Of a DNA stretch of 64,000 bases, positions 9,359 through 18,051 are shown in pieces. Both the position numbers and the translations under genes were made by a program. Under the pieces are notes generated by a model, which saw only the letters and a list, made by a program, of their open reading frames with translations, was not told where the DNA came from and searched no databases. Location: the NCBI RefSeq assembly GCF_902459665.1, contig NZ_CABPSL010000019.1, forward strand, positions 50,985 to 114,984. Reading direction: 5' to 3'. Position 1 is the first letter of the stretch; each line of letters opens with the position of its first letter. Source of the stretch: Pandoraea cepalis (lineage in GTDB: Bacteria > Pseudomonadota > Gammaproteobacteria > Burkholderiales > Burkholderiaceae).

Positions 9359-10387
9359 GTGACGCAACCGACCCCTGCCCCGCACGCCGAAACCATCGAC
9401 ACGCAACCCGTTCCGACCCGGGACGCCATTGCCGCACTCCACGAAAAGCTGCGCCCCTATGTGCGAACCACGCCAGTGTTCACGCGAAGCGACTTTCCGA
9501 CGCTGGGCGACACGCAGGTGACGTTCAAGTACGAGCTGCTGCAGGCATCGGGGACGTTCAAGGCGCGCGGCGCGTTCTCGAACCTGCTCTCGCTCGACGA
9601 AGCGCAGCGCAAGGCGGGCGTGACGTGCGTATCCGCCGGCAATCATGCCGTAGCCGTCGCCTATGCCGCGCGCGCGATGGGTGTCGGGGCCAAGACGGTC
9701 ATGCTCAAGACCGCCAGCCCGGCACGCTCGTCCCTGTGCCGCGAATACGGCGCGGATCTGATGTTGGCGGAGAACGTGCATGAGGCGTTCGAGGTGGTCA
9801 AGCGCGTGGAGCAGGAGGAAGGCCGTTACTTCGTGCATCCTTTCAACGGTTACCGCACCGTGCTGGGTACGGCCACCCTCGGCTACGAGTGGGCGCAGCA
9901 AGCCCCCGACCTCGACGCCGTGATCGTGCCCATCGGTGGCGGCGGGCTGATTGCCGGGGTGGCGACAGCGTTCAAGCTGTTCGCCCCGCACGTGCAGGTG
10001 TATGGCGTGGAGCCGGCGGGTGCCGATGCGATGGCACAGAGCTTCGCCGCGGGCGGTCCGGTCAAGATGGGGCCGATGAGCGGCATTGCCGACAGCCTGA
10101 TGGCGCCGCACACCGAGCTTTACAGCTACACGCTGTGCCGACGCCATATCGACGAACTGGTCACCGTCACCGACGACGAGATGCGCGCGGGCATGCTCAC
10201 GCTGTTCCGCCAACTGAAGCTCGCCGTGGAGCCCGCATGTGCCGCTGCCACCGCCGCATTGATGGGGCCCCTGCGCGAAAAGCTCATGGGCAAACGCGTG
10301 GGCGTCCTGCTGTGCGGCACCAATACCGACACGGCAACGTTCAACCGGCACATCGAAGCCGCCCTCGCGGCGGAAGCGAACGGCTGA
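9359..10387 (+). CDS. PLP-dependent threonine/serine dehydratase family protein
   Basis: Fold-type II PLP enzyme of 342 aa. The PLP lysine is K68 (SGTFKARGAF), the phosphate-binding loop is PIGGGGLIAG, and SAGNHAVAVAYAAR matches the substrate-binding Asn loop. There is no C-terminal ACT domain, so it is the short, catabolic, non-allosteric type. GTG 9359 is chosen because GGAGA lies 10 nt upstream; an in-frame ATG at 9299 would add 20 unlikely residues. It pairs with the next gene, an ornithine-cyclodeaminase-type protein, an arrangement seen in eutB/eutC (hydroxyectoine use) and bhcB/bhcD (beta-hydroxyaspartate cycle). The substrate may therefore not be threonine. Confidence 0.88.
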   Translation: MTQPTPAPHAETIDTQPVPTRDAIAALHEKLRPYVRTTPVFTRSDFPTLGDTQVTFKYELLQASGTFKARGAFSNLLSLDEAQRKAGVTCVSAGNHAVAVAYAARAMGVGAKTVMLKTASPARSSLCREYGADLMLAENVHEAFEVVKRVEQEEGRYFVHPFNGYRTVLGTATLGYEWAQQAPDLDAVIVPIGGGGLIAGVATAFKLFAPHVQVYGVEPAGADAMAQSFAAGGPVKMGPMSGIADSLMAPHTELYSYTLCRRHIDELVTVTDDEMRAGMLTLFRQLKLAVEPACAAATAALMGPLREKLMGKRVGVLLCGTNTDTATFNRHIEAALAAEANG

Positions 10388-10512
10388 GCGGCGTCGCGCT
10401 GCCTTCGCACGGCATCACGCCGCAGCCGCACCCCGACGCGACCCGACGGTCGCGTCGTCGCTTGGCCTGCGGCCGCTTCCGGCATTTTCCAGCAACGTCA
10501 CCAGGATTTCGC

Positions 10513-11538
10513 ATGTCCGCCACCGCCCCCACGCCGCCTGTCTTGCTGCTCGACGCCACGCAAATCGCCGCGCTCATGCCCGTGGCCGACGCGATTCCCG
10601 TCATGTCCAATATGTTCGGCGCGCTGGCCCGCGAGCAGATTCACCTGCCGTTGCGTCAGATCATTCGCCCACCGGAAGCGCTCGGGGCCAAGGGCATGCT
10701 CGGCATGATGCCTGCGTTCCTGGGTGGCACGGCGTCCGGCATGCCAGTCTACGGCGCGAAGGTCGGCACCTTCTTTCCCGGCAATAGCGCCCAAGGCAAA
10801 GATCCGCATCAAGGGTGCGTGCTGTTGATGAGCGGGCTGACGGGGGAACTCCTAGCGGTCATGAACGCGGCGGAGATCACGGGCATTCGCACTGCCGCCG
10901 TGACGGGGCTCGCGACACGTCAGCTCGCCCGCCACAACGCCAGCCGTCTTGCGCTAATCGGCGCCGGTCATCAGGCGCACTGGCATCTCGCGGCACTCGC
11001 CGCGGCGCGCGAGCTGCAGCACGTGCGCGTGGCGAGCCGCTCGCTCGCCACGGCACAGGCGTTTGTCGACAAGGAGCAGCCGAACTACGGCTTTCGCCTC
11101 GAAGCCGCGCAGAGCGTCGAAGCAGCCGTGCGAGACGCCGACATCGTGGTCACGGTGACCAACGCCACGGAACCGGTGCTGCAAGCGGACTGGATCGCGC
11201 CGGGCACGCACGTCAATCTGGTGGGCAGCAGCACGCCGCGTCACCGCGAGGCCGACACGGCGCTCATGGCGCGCGCGCAACTGTTCGTCGACCGGCGCGA
11301 GTCGACGATCAACGAATCCGGCGACTATCTCGCCGCCGCTGCCGAGGGCAGCATCGGACCGGCCGATCTGCTCGCGGAACTCGGCGAGCTGGTCATTGGC
11401 CATCATCCCGGGCGCACCGATGCCGAAGCCGTCACAGTCTTCAAGTCGCTTGGCATGGGGGCGCAGGACGTTGCCCTTGCCGCGGCCCTGTATCAACGCG
11501 CGCAAGCCGCAGGCATTGGCACAAGCGTCGCGATCTGA
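10513..11538 (+). CDS. Ornithine cyclodeaminase/mu-crystallin family protein
   Basis: NAD(P)-dependent enzyme of 341 aa. The Rossmann motif ALIGAGHQAHWHL lies near residues 146-158, and the family core GCVLLMSGLTGELLAVMNAAEITGIRTAAV precedes it. The family covers ornithine cyclodeaminases, ketimine/iminosuccinate reductases and EutC. Next to a dehydratase it may act on the imino acid made by that enzyme; this is inference. The ATG at 10513 starts the family-typical N terminus; the open frame upstream of it is a shadow of the previous gene. It lies 125 bp behind the dehydratase. Confidence 0.88.
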   Translation: MSATAPTPPVLLLDATQIAALMPVADAIPVMSNMFGALAREQIHLPLRQIIRPPEALGAKGMLGMMPAFLGGTASGMPVYGAKVGTFFPGNSAQGKDPHQGCVLLMSGLTGELLAVMNAAEITGIRTAAVTGLATRQLARHNASRLALIGAGHQAHWHLAALAAARELQHVRVASRSLATAQAFVDKEQPNYGFRLEAAQSVEAAVRDADIVVTVTNATEPVLQADWIAPGTHVNLVGSSTPRHREADTALMARAQLFVDRRESTINESGDYLAAAAEGSIGPADLLAELGELVIGHHPGRTDAEAVTVFKSLGMGAQDVALAAALYQRAQAAGIGTSVAI

Positions 11539-11696
11539 AGGTCCGACGCGCCGGTGACAACGGCGGCCCACGAGGGCGACGGGCTGACGAACACAATGTC
11601 CGGATCGGTCCGGTTCCGGTCTGGAGGCGGCCTGTCGAGGCGTCAGGGGACGCCGTAAGATGGTGCCATCGGTTCCCACCTCACGGAGAGTCCCTC

Positions 11697-12263
11697 ATGT
11701 CGCAAAGCCAAGCTGCCCACACCGCCCGTACCGCCCTGCTCGTCATCGACGCCCAGGAGTCGTTTCGCCAACGCCCGTACTGGCGTGAAGACGATCTCGC
11801 CACGTATTTCGACCGTCAGCAGGCCCTCGTCGACGGCGCCGTGGCGCGCGGCGTGCCGATCGTGCAGGTCTTCCACATCGGATCGGGCGCGTTCTCGCGC
11901 GATTCCGGCTTCGTTCGCACGCTCGAAGAACTCCATATCGCCCCGGCGTTCACGGTGGACAAGGTCAAGCATAGTGCCCTGGCCGGCTCCACGCTCGGCG
12001 CGTGGCTCGTCGAGCATGGCATCACGCGCCTGATCGTCTCCGGCATCCGTACCGAGCAATGCTGCGAGACAACCACGCGCGCGGCGTCCGACGCGGGTTA
12101 CGCCGTGGACTTCGTCACCGAAGCCACCCTCACGTTCCCGATGCAGCATCCGCGCACCGGGCGTGAGCTGTCGGTGGCCGAGTTGAAGGAGCGCACGGAA
12201 ACGGTGCTCGTCGATCGCTTCGCACGCATCGTGACGGTTGAGGAAGCGCTCGCCGCGGTGTAA
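11697..12263 (+). CDS. Isochorismatase-family cysteine hydrolase
   Basis: Cytoplasmic hydrolase of 188 aa with the catalytic triad of the family: D18 (VIDAQ), K91 (KHSAL) and C122 (SGIRTEQCC). Members split isochorismate, nicotinamide or N-carbamoyl compounds; the substrate here is unknown. A GGAGAG ribosome-binding site precedes ATG 11697, so the long open frame upstream is ignored. It directly precedes a GlxA-type regulator, a frequent pairing in Burkholderiales that suggests the regulator controls, or senses the substrate of, this enzyme. Confidence 0.9.
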   Translation: MSQSQAAHTARTALLVIDAQESFRQRPYWREDDLATYFDRQQALVDGAVARGVPIVQVFHIGSGAFSRDSGFVRTLEELHIAPAFTVDKVKHSALAGSTLGAWLVEHGITRLIVSGIRTEQCCETTTRAASDAGYAVDFVTEATLTFPMQHPRTGRELSVAELKERTETVLVDRFARIVTVEEALAAV

Positions 12264-12309
12264 TGTCGTGATCAACCCGCCTTGCCCCCGCTGTCCGAAT
12301 CCGACCTGA

Positions 12310-13338
12310 ATGCCTGCCGCCATGCCGCGACTGCAACCCGTCTACCTGCTGGTCATGCCCGACGCGCTGCTGCTCGACGTGGCGGCCCCCGCCGAAGCCT
12401 TGCGCATGGCCAATCACCAGCAGGACGACGTGCGCTTCGTGTTGCACTACGTCGGCACACAGCGCTCAGTCGCCACCTCGATCGGCTTGTACGTCTCGCC
12501 GCTCGACATCTTGCCGGACAACGTTCCCGACGACGCCTGGCTGGTCGTCACGGGAACCGTCGAGAAGCCACTGCCGGTATGGGCGGCGGACGGCGGCACG
12601 ACACCTGACCATTCTGCGGTGCCCACCGAAGACGCCGAATCCCTTGCCATCGCGTGGCTTCGGCGGGTCGTGCGCCCCACGCATCAATTGGCCTGCATCT
12701 GCACGGGCGCCTTGCTGGCCGCGCGCGCAGGACTGCTCGACGCCCGCGCCTGCACCACGCACCACGGCAGTTGCGACGCCCTGCGCGCGCTGGCCCCCAG
12801 CGCCCGCGTGGCCGACAATCGACTTTACGTGCATGACGCAAACGTGTGGACGAGTGCCGGCGTCACGACCGGCCTGGATCTGATGTTGACGCTCATCGCC
12901 GACGCCACCGGCCCGTTGTGTGCGGCAGCCGTCGCGCGGCAGATGGTCGTCTACGCCCGGCGCGCGGGCGCCGACCCGCAGTTGTCCCCGTGGCTCGAAG
13001 GCCGCAACCATCTGCACCCGGCGTTGCATCGCGTGCAGGATGCCATCGCCGCCGATCCCGCGCACGACTGGACACTTGCCTCGATGGCGGACATCGCCTG
13101 CGCCAGCGAACGGCACGTGACGCGACTCTTTCGCGAGCACGCCGGCGTCGCGCCCATCGATTACCTGCATCGGCTGCGCATCGCGCTCGCGCGCGAGATG
13201 CTCGGCAACAGCCAGCTCGACCTGGAACATATCGCCGAGCGCACCGGCTTTGGTTCGAGCCGACATCTGCGACGCGTCTGGCACAAGTTCGATGCACTCC
13301 CGCCGAGCCGCGCACGCCGTATCGCGCACGACGGCTGA
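12310..13338 (+). CDS. GlxA-family AraC-type transcriptional regulator
   Basis: 342 aa. Residues about 10-200 form a DJ-1/PfpI-like sensor domain with a nucleophile-elbow cysteine region (ACICTGALLAARAGLL). Residues about 235-335 form an AraC/XylS DNA-binding domain with two helix-turn-helices (TLASMADIACASERHVTRLFREH and LEHIAERTGFGSSRHLRRVW). Proteins of this design activate catabolic genes for small nitrogen compounds such as carnitine, arginine and choline derivatives. It starts 46 bp after the isochorismatase-type gene on the same strand, and may control that gene and the dehydratase/cyclodeaminase pair upstream. Confidence 0.9.
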   Translation: MPAAMPRLQPVYLLVMPDALLLDVAAPAEALRMANHQQDDVRFVLHYVGTQRSVATSIGLYVSPLDILPDNVPDDAWLVVTGTVEKPLPVWAADGGTTPDHSAVPTEDAESLAIAWLRRVVRPTHQLACICTGALLAARAGLLDARACTTHHGSCDALRALAPSARVADNRLYVHDANVWTSAGVTTGLDLMLTLIADATGPLCAAAVARQMVVYARRAGADPQLSPWLEGRNHLHPALHRVQDAIAADPAHDWTLASMADIACASERHVTRLFREHAGVAPIDYLHRLRIALAREMLGNSQLDLEHIAERTGFGSSRHLRRVWHKFDALPPSRARRIAHDG

Positions 13339-13472
13339 AGCAAGGCATCCGGGAGATGCGCGAAGCCCGAGATGGCGGGACATCGTGGGGAAACGTCGGG
13401 AAACCAGCGTCGGCTCGCCGCAACCCGGTAGAATGTCGATCGCACGCAAAACGCAAGACTCTCGACTTCAAG

Positions 13473-14369
13473 ATGGCCAACGATCTCGTCATTCTGGGCG
13501 GCACCCCGCCCACTACGTCCACTACGCCCACCGCCCCCGCCACGACCTTCCCGCCGCATCTGCAGGCGGCTGTCGGCGCCTTCGTACCCGGCGCCAACGT
13601 CACATTCACGCCAGGCGCGGCGCGTATTGCCGATGTCGTCGACACGCCCGCCCTGCGCGCGGCGATGGGGGCGTTCGCACAGCAGCACGAAGTCGACACC
13701 GTGCTCGTCGACAGCCACCGACGCCTCACAGACTTCAAGCTCGTGGCCATGGACATGGACTCGACGCTCATCACCATCGAGTGCATCGACGAAATTGCCG
13801 ACTACTGTGGGCTGAAGGCGGAAGTCTCGGCCATCACGGAAGCCGCCATGCGCGGCGAGATCAAGGACTTCAACGAGAGCCTCACGCGGCGCGTGGCACT
13901 GCTCAAGGGACTTGACGCGAGCGCCCTGGAAAAAGTCTTCGACGAGCGCCTGCAACTCTCGCCCGGCGCCGAAACCATGTTGCGCGGCGTTCAGGCACTC
14001 GGCATCCGCACGCTGCTGGTGTCCGGCGGCTTCACGTTCTTCACGGAGCGACTGAAGGCGCGTCTGAACCTGGATGTCGCCCGCGCCAATACGCTGGAGA
14101 TCGTCGACGGCAAGCTCACGGGCCGAGTGCTCGGCGAGATCGTCAACGCCGAGGTCAAGGCGCGCACCGTGACCGAAGTGGCGACACAGCTCGGTGTCAG
14201 CGCTGCTCAGGCAATCGTCATGGGCGATGGCTCGAACGACCTGCAGATGATGGCCATCGCCGGGCTGTCGGTGGCGTTTCGCGCGAAACCGGTGGTGCGG
14301 GAGAAGGCGTCTGTCGCGTTGAATTACGCAGGTCTGGACGCCCTGCTCTCGCTGTTCCGCAAGGACTGA
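13473..14369 (+). CDS. serB: Phosphoserine phosphatase SerB
   Basis: HAD-family phosphatase of 298 aa that makes L-serine from phosphoserine. HAD motif I is DMDSTLI with nucleophile D94 and acid/base D96; motif II LLVSGGFTFF and motif III/IV MGDGSNDLQMM follow. The first about 85 residues are a variable N-terminal part that starts with a Thr/Pro-rich stretch. ATG 13473 gives the family length; a TAGAAT -10-like box lies at 13429-13434. Convergent with metC. Confidence 0.94.
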   Translation: MANDLVILGGTPPTTSTTPTAPATTFPPHLQAAVGAFVPGANVTFTPGAARIADVVDTPALRAAMGAFAQQHEVDTVLVDSHRRLTDFKLVAMDMDSTLITIECIDEIADYCGLKAEVSAITEAAMRGEIKDFNESLTRRVALLKGLDASALEKVFDERLQLSPGAETMLRGVQALGIRTLLVSGGFTFFTERLKARLNLDVARANTLEIVDGKLTGRVLGEIVNAEVKARTVTEVATQLGVSAAQAIVMGDGSNDLQMMAIAGLSVAFRAKPVVREKASVALNYAGLDALLSLFRKD

Positions 14370-14427
14370 CATCGCCGGCGCGATGCGCCGACGATGCGGC
14401 GCCCTTCGTGGGCGCGCGTTCCCCGCC

Positions 14428-15645
14428 TCAGGCGCCGAGGTGCGCCGTCAGACTGGCTTCGATATCGGCCTGCAAATCGCGCACGTCTTCGAGACCGACG
14501 TAAAAGCGCACCAGCGCGCCCTTATGCGGCCACGGCGTTGCCGAGCGCATGGACGGCACGCGATAGGGCACCACCAGGCTGTGCGCGCCCCCCCAACTGA
14601 AACCGATCTTGAACAAGCGAAGCGCTTCGATGAATGCGTCGATTTGCGCCGGCGTGTAGCGCTCGTCGAACACCACGGAGAACAGACCACCCGCGCCCGT
14701 GAAGTCGCGATGGAAATGCGCATGGCCGGGGCAATCCTCGAACGCCGGATGCAGCACGGCCGCAATTTCATGACGGGTGCCCAGCCACGTCGCCAGCGTC
14801 ATCGCAGCACGATCGTGCGCCTCGAAACGTAGCTGCATATTCGGCAGACTGCGCAACACGAGGCTGCAATCGTCGGCCGACACACCCACGCCCATGCGCA
14901 TGCGCGCCTGCTTCAGACGGTGGTGCACGTTATCGTCGACGGTCACGACCGAGCCCATCAGCACGTCGCTGCCGCCCGATTGGTACTTGGTGAGGGCCTG
15001 CACCGAGATGTCCACCCCGTGATCGAACGGACGGAATGCCAAGCCGGCGGAATATGTGTTGTCAATGGCCGTGAGCACGCCCCGCTCGCGCGCCACGCGC
15101 GCGATGGCCGGCACGTCGGGGACTTCCATCGTCACCGAGCCCGGGGCCTCGAGCCAGATCACCTTCGTGTTGGACTGAATCAGCGCGCCGATACCGTCAC
15201 CGATCATCGGATCGTAGTAGCGCACGGTGATGCCGAACGACTCGGCGAGCCAGTCACCGTGCTCTCGGTTCGGACCGTAGGCGTTGTCTGGAATAAGGAC
15301 ATCGTCACCGCTCTTGACGAGGCCAAAGTACACATTGGAGATCGCGGCAAGTCCCGACGGGAACAGCAGGCAGTGTTTGCCGCCTTCGAGCGCCGCCAAG
15401 CGCCGCATCAACTCCATCGATGTGGGCGTGGCATGCAGACCGTAGCGCCACTGGCTGTCGTTCTTCCAGTCGAGCGAGCGCATGGCGGCCAGATCGGGGA
15501 AGATCACCGTCGATGCGCGGGCCACCGGCACCGGCATCGCGGCGAAACCGGCCGGCACGTGGGTGTCCGTATGCAGAATATTGGTTTGCCAATGCCAGCC
15601 ATTGGCTTCCGGCGTGTCGAGGGGCTTACGGTTGTCTTGCGTCAT
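14428..15645 (-). CDS. metC: Cystathionine beta-lyase (Cys/Met metabolism PLP enzyme)
   Basis: 405-aa fold-type I PLP enzyme that splits cystathionine to homocysteine, pyruvate and ammonia. The PLP lysine is K220 in QALTKYQSGGSD, and AIDNTYSAGL carries the ring-stacking Asp region. The MetC type is supported by the C-terminal GFSWGGAHSLVVPY segment, which in gamma-synthases differs. A GGAG lies 6 nt before ATG 15645, so an upstream in-frame extension is rejected. It follows bktB by 52 bp and may be co-transcribed with it, though the two are not functionally linked. Confidence 0.91.
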   Translation of the reverse strand: MTQDNRKPLDTPEANGWHWQTNILHTDTHVPAGFAAMPVPVARASTVIFPDLAAMRSLDWKNDSQWRYGLHATPTSMELMRRLAALEGGKHCLLFPSGLAAISNVYFGLVKSGDDVLIPDNAYGPNREHGDWLAESFGITVRYYDPMIGDGIGALIQSNTKVIWLEAPGSVTMEVPDVPAIARVARERGVLTAIDNTYSAGLAFRPFDHGVDISVQALTKYQSGGSDVLMGSVVTVDDNVHHRLKQARMRMGVGVSADDCSLVLRSLPNMQLRFEAHDRAAMTLATWLGTRHEIAAVLHPAFEDCPGHAHFHRDFTGAGGLFSVVFDERYTPAQIDAFIEALRLFKIGFSWGGAHSLVVPYRVPSMRSATPWPHKGALVRFYVGLEDVRDLQADIEASLTAHLGA

Positions 15646-15697
15646 TACGGCTCCGGAAAGACTCGGGCCGGCAACGACACCGGCCCCCGGGAGTAAC

Positions 15698-16879
15698 TTA
15701 CACGCGCTCGAACACGGCGGCAATGCCCTGGCCGCCGCCGATGCACATCGTCACCAGTGCATAGCGCCCGCCGATACGCTGCAACTCGTGCAACGCCTTG
15801 ACCGTGATCAGGGCACCGGTCGCGCCGATCGGGTGGCCCAGCGAAATGCCGGAACCGTTCGGATTCACCTTGGCCGGATCGAACCCGAGGTCGCGCGTGA
15901 CCGCGCACGCCTGCGCGGCGAATGCTTCGTTGGCTTCCACCACATCGATGTCGCCGACCTTGAGCCCGGCGCGCTCCAGCGCCTTGCGCGACGCCGGCAC
16001 CGGACCAATGCCCATATAGTTCGGATCGACCCCGGCGTGGGCGTAGCTGACCAGGCGCGCGAGCGGCTTGGCACCGCGACGCTCGGCTTCGGCGCGTTCC
16101 ATCAGAATCAGCGCGGCGGCCGCATCGTTAAGCCCCGAGGCGTTCCCGGCCGTGACGGTGCCGTCCTTCTCGAACACGGGGCGCAGCTTCGCCATGTCGG
16201 CCAGCGTCACTTCCGCACGCACATGTTCGTCGGTGGTGAACGACACCTCGCCCTTCTTCGACTTGATCGCGATAGGGACGATCTGGTCGTTGAAATAGCC
16301 CGCCGCCATGGCGCGCGCGGCGCGTTGATGCGATTCGACCGCGAGACGATCCTGATCGTCGCGCGTGATACCCCATTTCTTCGCGATGTTCTCTGCCGTC
16401 ACGCCCATATGAATGTTGGCGAAGGGATCGTGCAACGCGCCGAGCATCATGTCGACCAGACGCGATTCGCCCATGCGCGTGCCCCAGCGGGCACCCGGCA
16501 TCACGTACGGCGCGCGGCTCATGCTCTCCGCGCCGCCCGCCATCGCCACGTCGGTGTCGCCCAGCAGAATCGACTGCGCGGCAGAAACGACCGCCTGCAG
16601 ACCGGAGCCGCACAGGCGATTGACGGTCATCGCGGGCGCATGCTGGCTAACGCCCGCCTCGATGGACGCCACGCGAGCCAGATACATGTCCTTGGGTTCG
16701 GTATGAATGACGTTGCCGAACACCACGTGGCCGACGTCGTCACCGCCCACCTGGGCGCGCGCCATGGCCTCGCGGGCGACGATGGCACCGAGCTGGGTCG
16801 GTGCGAAATCCTTCAGGCTGCCGCCAAAATCTCCAATCGCGGTGCGCACACCGCTGACGATCACGACTTCTCGTTGCAT
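15698..16879 (-). CDS. bktB: Beta-ketothiolase BktB
   Basis: Thiolase of 393 aa that condenses acyl-CoA with acetyl-CoA. Catalytic residues are C90 (NRLCGSG), H349 (GHPIGATG) and C379 (MCIGGGQG). The sequence follows the Cupriavidus BktB pattern closely (GDDVGHVVFGNVI, LGDTDVA, MLGALHDPF) and differs from the PhaA thiolase encoded at 21337-22518. BktB accepts C4-C6 chains and supplies 3-hydroxyvalerate units for polyhydroxyalkanoate. It lies about 4.5 kb from phaCABR, so the window holds two thiolases for PHA precursors. metC follows on the same strand. Confidence 0.93.
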   Translation of the reverse strand: MQREVVIVSGVRTAIGDFGGSLKDFAPTQLGAIVAREAMARAQVGGDDVGHVVFGNVIHTEPKDMYLARVASIEAGVSQHAPAMTVNRLCGSGLQAVVSAAQSILLGDTDVAMAGGAESMSRAPYVMPGARWGTRMGESRLVDMMLGALHDPFANIHMGVTAENIAKKWGITRDDQDRLAVESHQRAARAMAAGYFNDQIVPIAIKSKKGEVSFTTDEHVRAEVTLADMAKLRPVFEKDGTVTAGNASGLNDAAAALILMERAEAERRGAKPLARLVSYAHAGVDPNYMGIGPVPASRKALERAGLKVGDIDVVEANEAFAAQACAVTRDLGFDPAKVNPNGSGISLGHPIGATGALITVKALHELQRIGGRYALVTMCIGGGQGIAAVFERV

Positions 16880-17115
16880 GTCTCTTCTCCGGGTGAATTT
16901 CAGTTGGCAATGAGTATAGCGCCGCAGGGGTTACCGCGATGGCAGACGCAGTGGAGGGAAACTTCGATGAGCAAGCTTGCGGGGGTGGCGCCCGTGTCGG
17001 GTGCCGCGCATCGCGCTGCGGCGGGAAGTGGCGCAAGCGACGGAAGTCGGGGGGAAGCGAAGCGAGGGGAAACCGGAGCATCGACGTGCCCCGGTAGGTC
17101 AAGCATTGATGCGGA

Positions 17116-18051
17116 TCAGCCCGCCAGTGTCTGGAGCACCTGCTCGGCGCGCGGTACGGGCGCGACTGCGCCGTAACCGGTTGTCGACAACGCTGCGCAG
17201 ACGTTGGCGTAGCGCGCCGCCGCGAACGGATCCTCGCCCAGCGCCAGACGGGCCACGAAAGCGCCGCCAAAGCAATCGCCGGCCCCGGTGGCGTCAACGG
17301 CCTTTACCGGATATGGCGCGACGATACGACGCTCGTCCGGCGTGGCGACATAGCAGCCCTCGCGACCGAGCTTGAGCGCCACGACCTTCACGCCGTACGA
17401 GAGCAGCGCATCGAGGATCGCATCGCGATCGTCCAGCCCAGTGACCGCCGTCACGTCGTCCCAGCTCGGCAGGCAGACGTCGGTCAGGCTGAAGGCTTCG
17501 CGCATGGTGGCGCGGGCGCGGGCCAACGGCCACAGCTTGAGGCGCAGATTCGTATCGAACGACACCTTGCCGCCGGCGGCGCGAATCATCGACATCGCCT
17601 CGAAAGCGGCGTCGCAAGCGCTCGCGCTGATCGCCAGGCTGATCCCCGACAGGTGCAGGAAAGATGCGCTCGCCAACGCTTCGCGCGGCAGATCCTGGGG
17701 CCGGTAACGGCTCGCGGCGGAGCCCGCGCGCAGATAGTCGAAATGGTGCCCGCTCGCGTCGTGGGACACGAAATAGACGCCGGTCGGAGCCTGCGCATCG
17801 ACGCGAACGGCGTCCGTATCGACGGCTTCCTCACGCCACAAATCGAGCAACATGCGACCGAAGCGGTCGTCGCCGAGCGCGCTCACGAAGCCCGTGTTGA
17901 CGCCTTGGCGACGCGCAGCGATGGCGAAGTTGGACGTGTCGCCGCCGAAGCCCTGCAAATACTGGCGGGGGTCGTCGGGCGACTGGTTGAACTCGACCAT
18001 GGCTTCGCCCATGGCCAGCACTTGCGGGCCTGACGTATGCGTGAGCGCCAT
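17116..18051 (-). CDS. kdgK: PfkB-family sugar kinase, probably 2-dehydro-3-deoxygluconokinase
   Basis: 311-aa ribokinase-fold kinase. The glycine-rich N-terminal signature (GFGGDTSNFAIAARRQG) and the C-terminal DATGAGDCFGGAF with catalytic base D259 are intact. GEAMVEFNQ and the YLRAGSAAS segment (residues about 107-115) fit KDG kinases of the Entner-Doudoroff branch; another 2-keto sugar kinase cannot be excluded. The start codon overlaps the rimO stop by one base (TGATG), which indicates translational coupling to the upstream gene although the functions are unrelated. Confidence 0.85.
   Translation of the reverse strand: MALTHTSGPQVLAMGEAMVEFNQSPDDPRQYLQGFGGDTSNFAIAARRQGVNTGFVSALGDDRFGRMLLDLWREEAVDTDAVRVDAQAPTGVYFVSHDASGHHFDYLRAGSAASRYRPQDLPREALASASFLHLSGISLAISASACDAAFEAMSMIRAAGGKVSFDTNLRLKLWPLARARATMREAFSLTDVCLPSWDDVTAVTGLDDRDAILDALLSYGVKVVALKLGREGCYVATPDERRIVAPYPVKAVDATGAGDCFGGAFVARLALGEDPFAAARYANVCAALSTTGYGAVAPVPRAEQVLQTLAG

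Noticed and set aside
9889..10512. N-terminal extension of the ornithine-cyclodeaminase-family gene
   Set aside because: The frame is open through the end of the dehydratase gene, but the extra residues are a shadow translation; family similarity begins at ATG 10513.
12846..13472. N-terminal extension of SerB
   Set aside because: It overlaps the GlxA-type gene in another frame and is Arg/Ala-rich nonsense; the SerB family start is at 13473.
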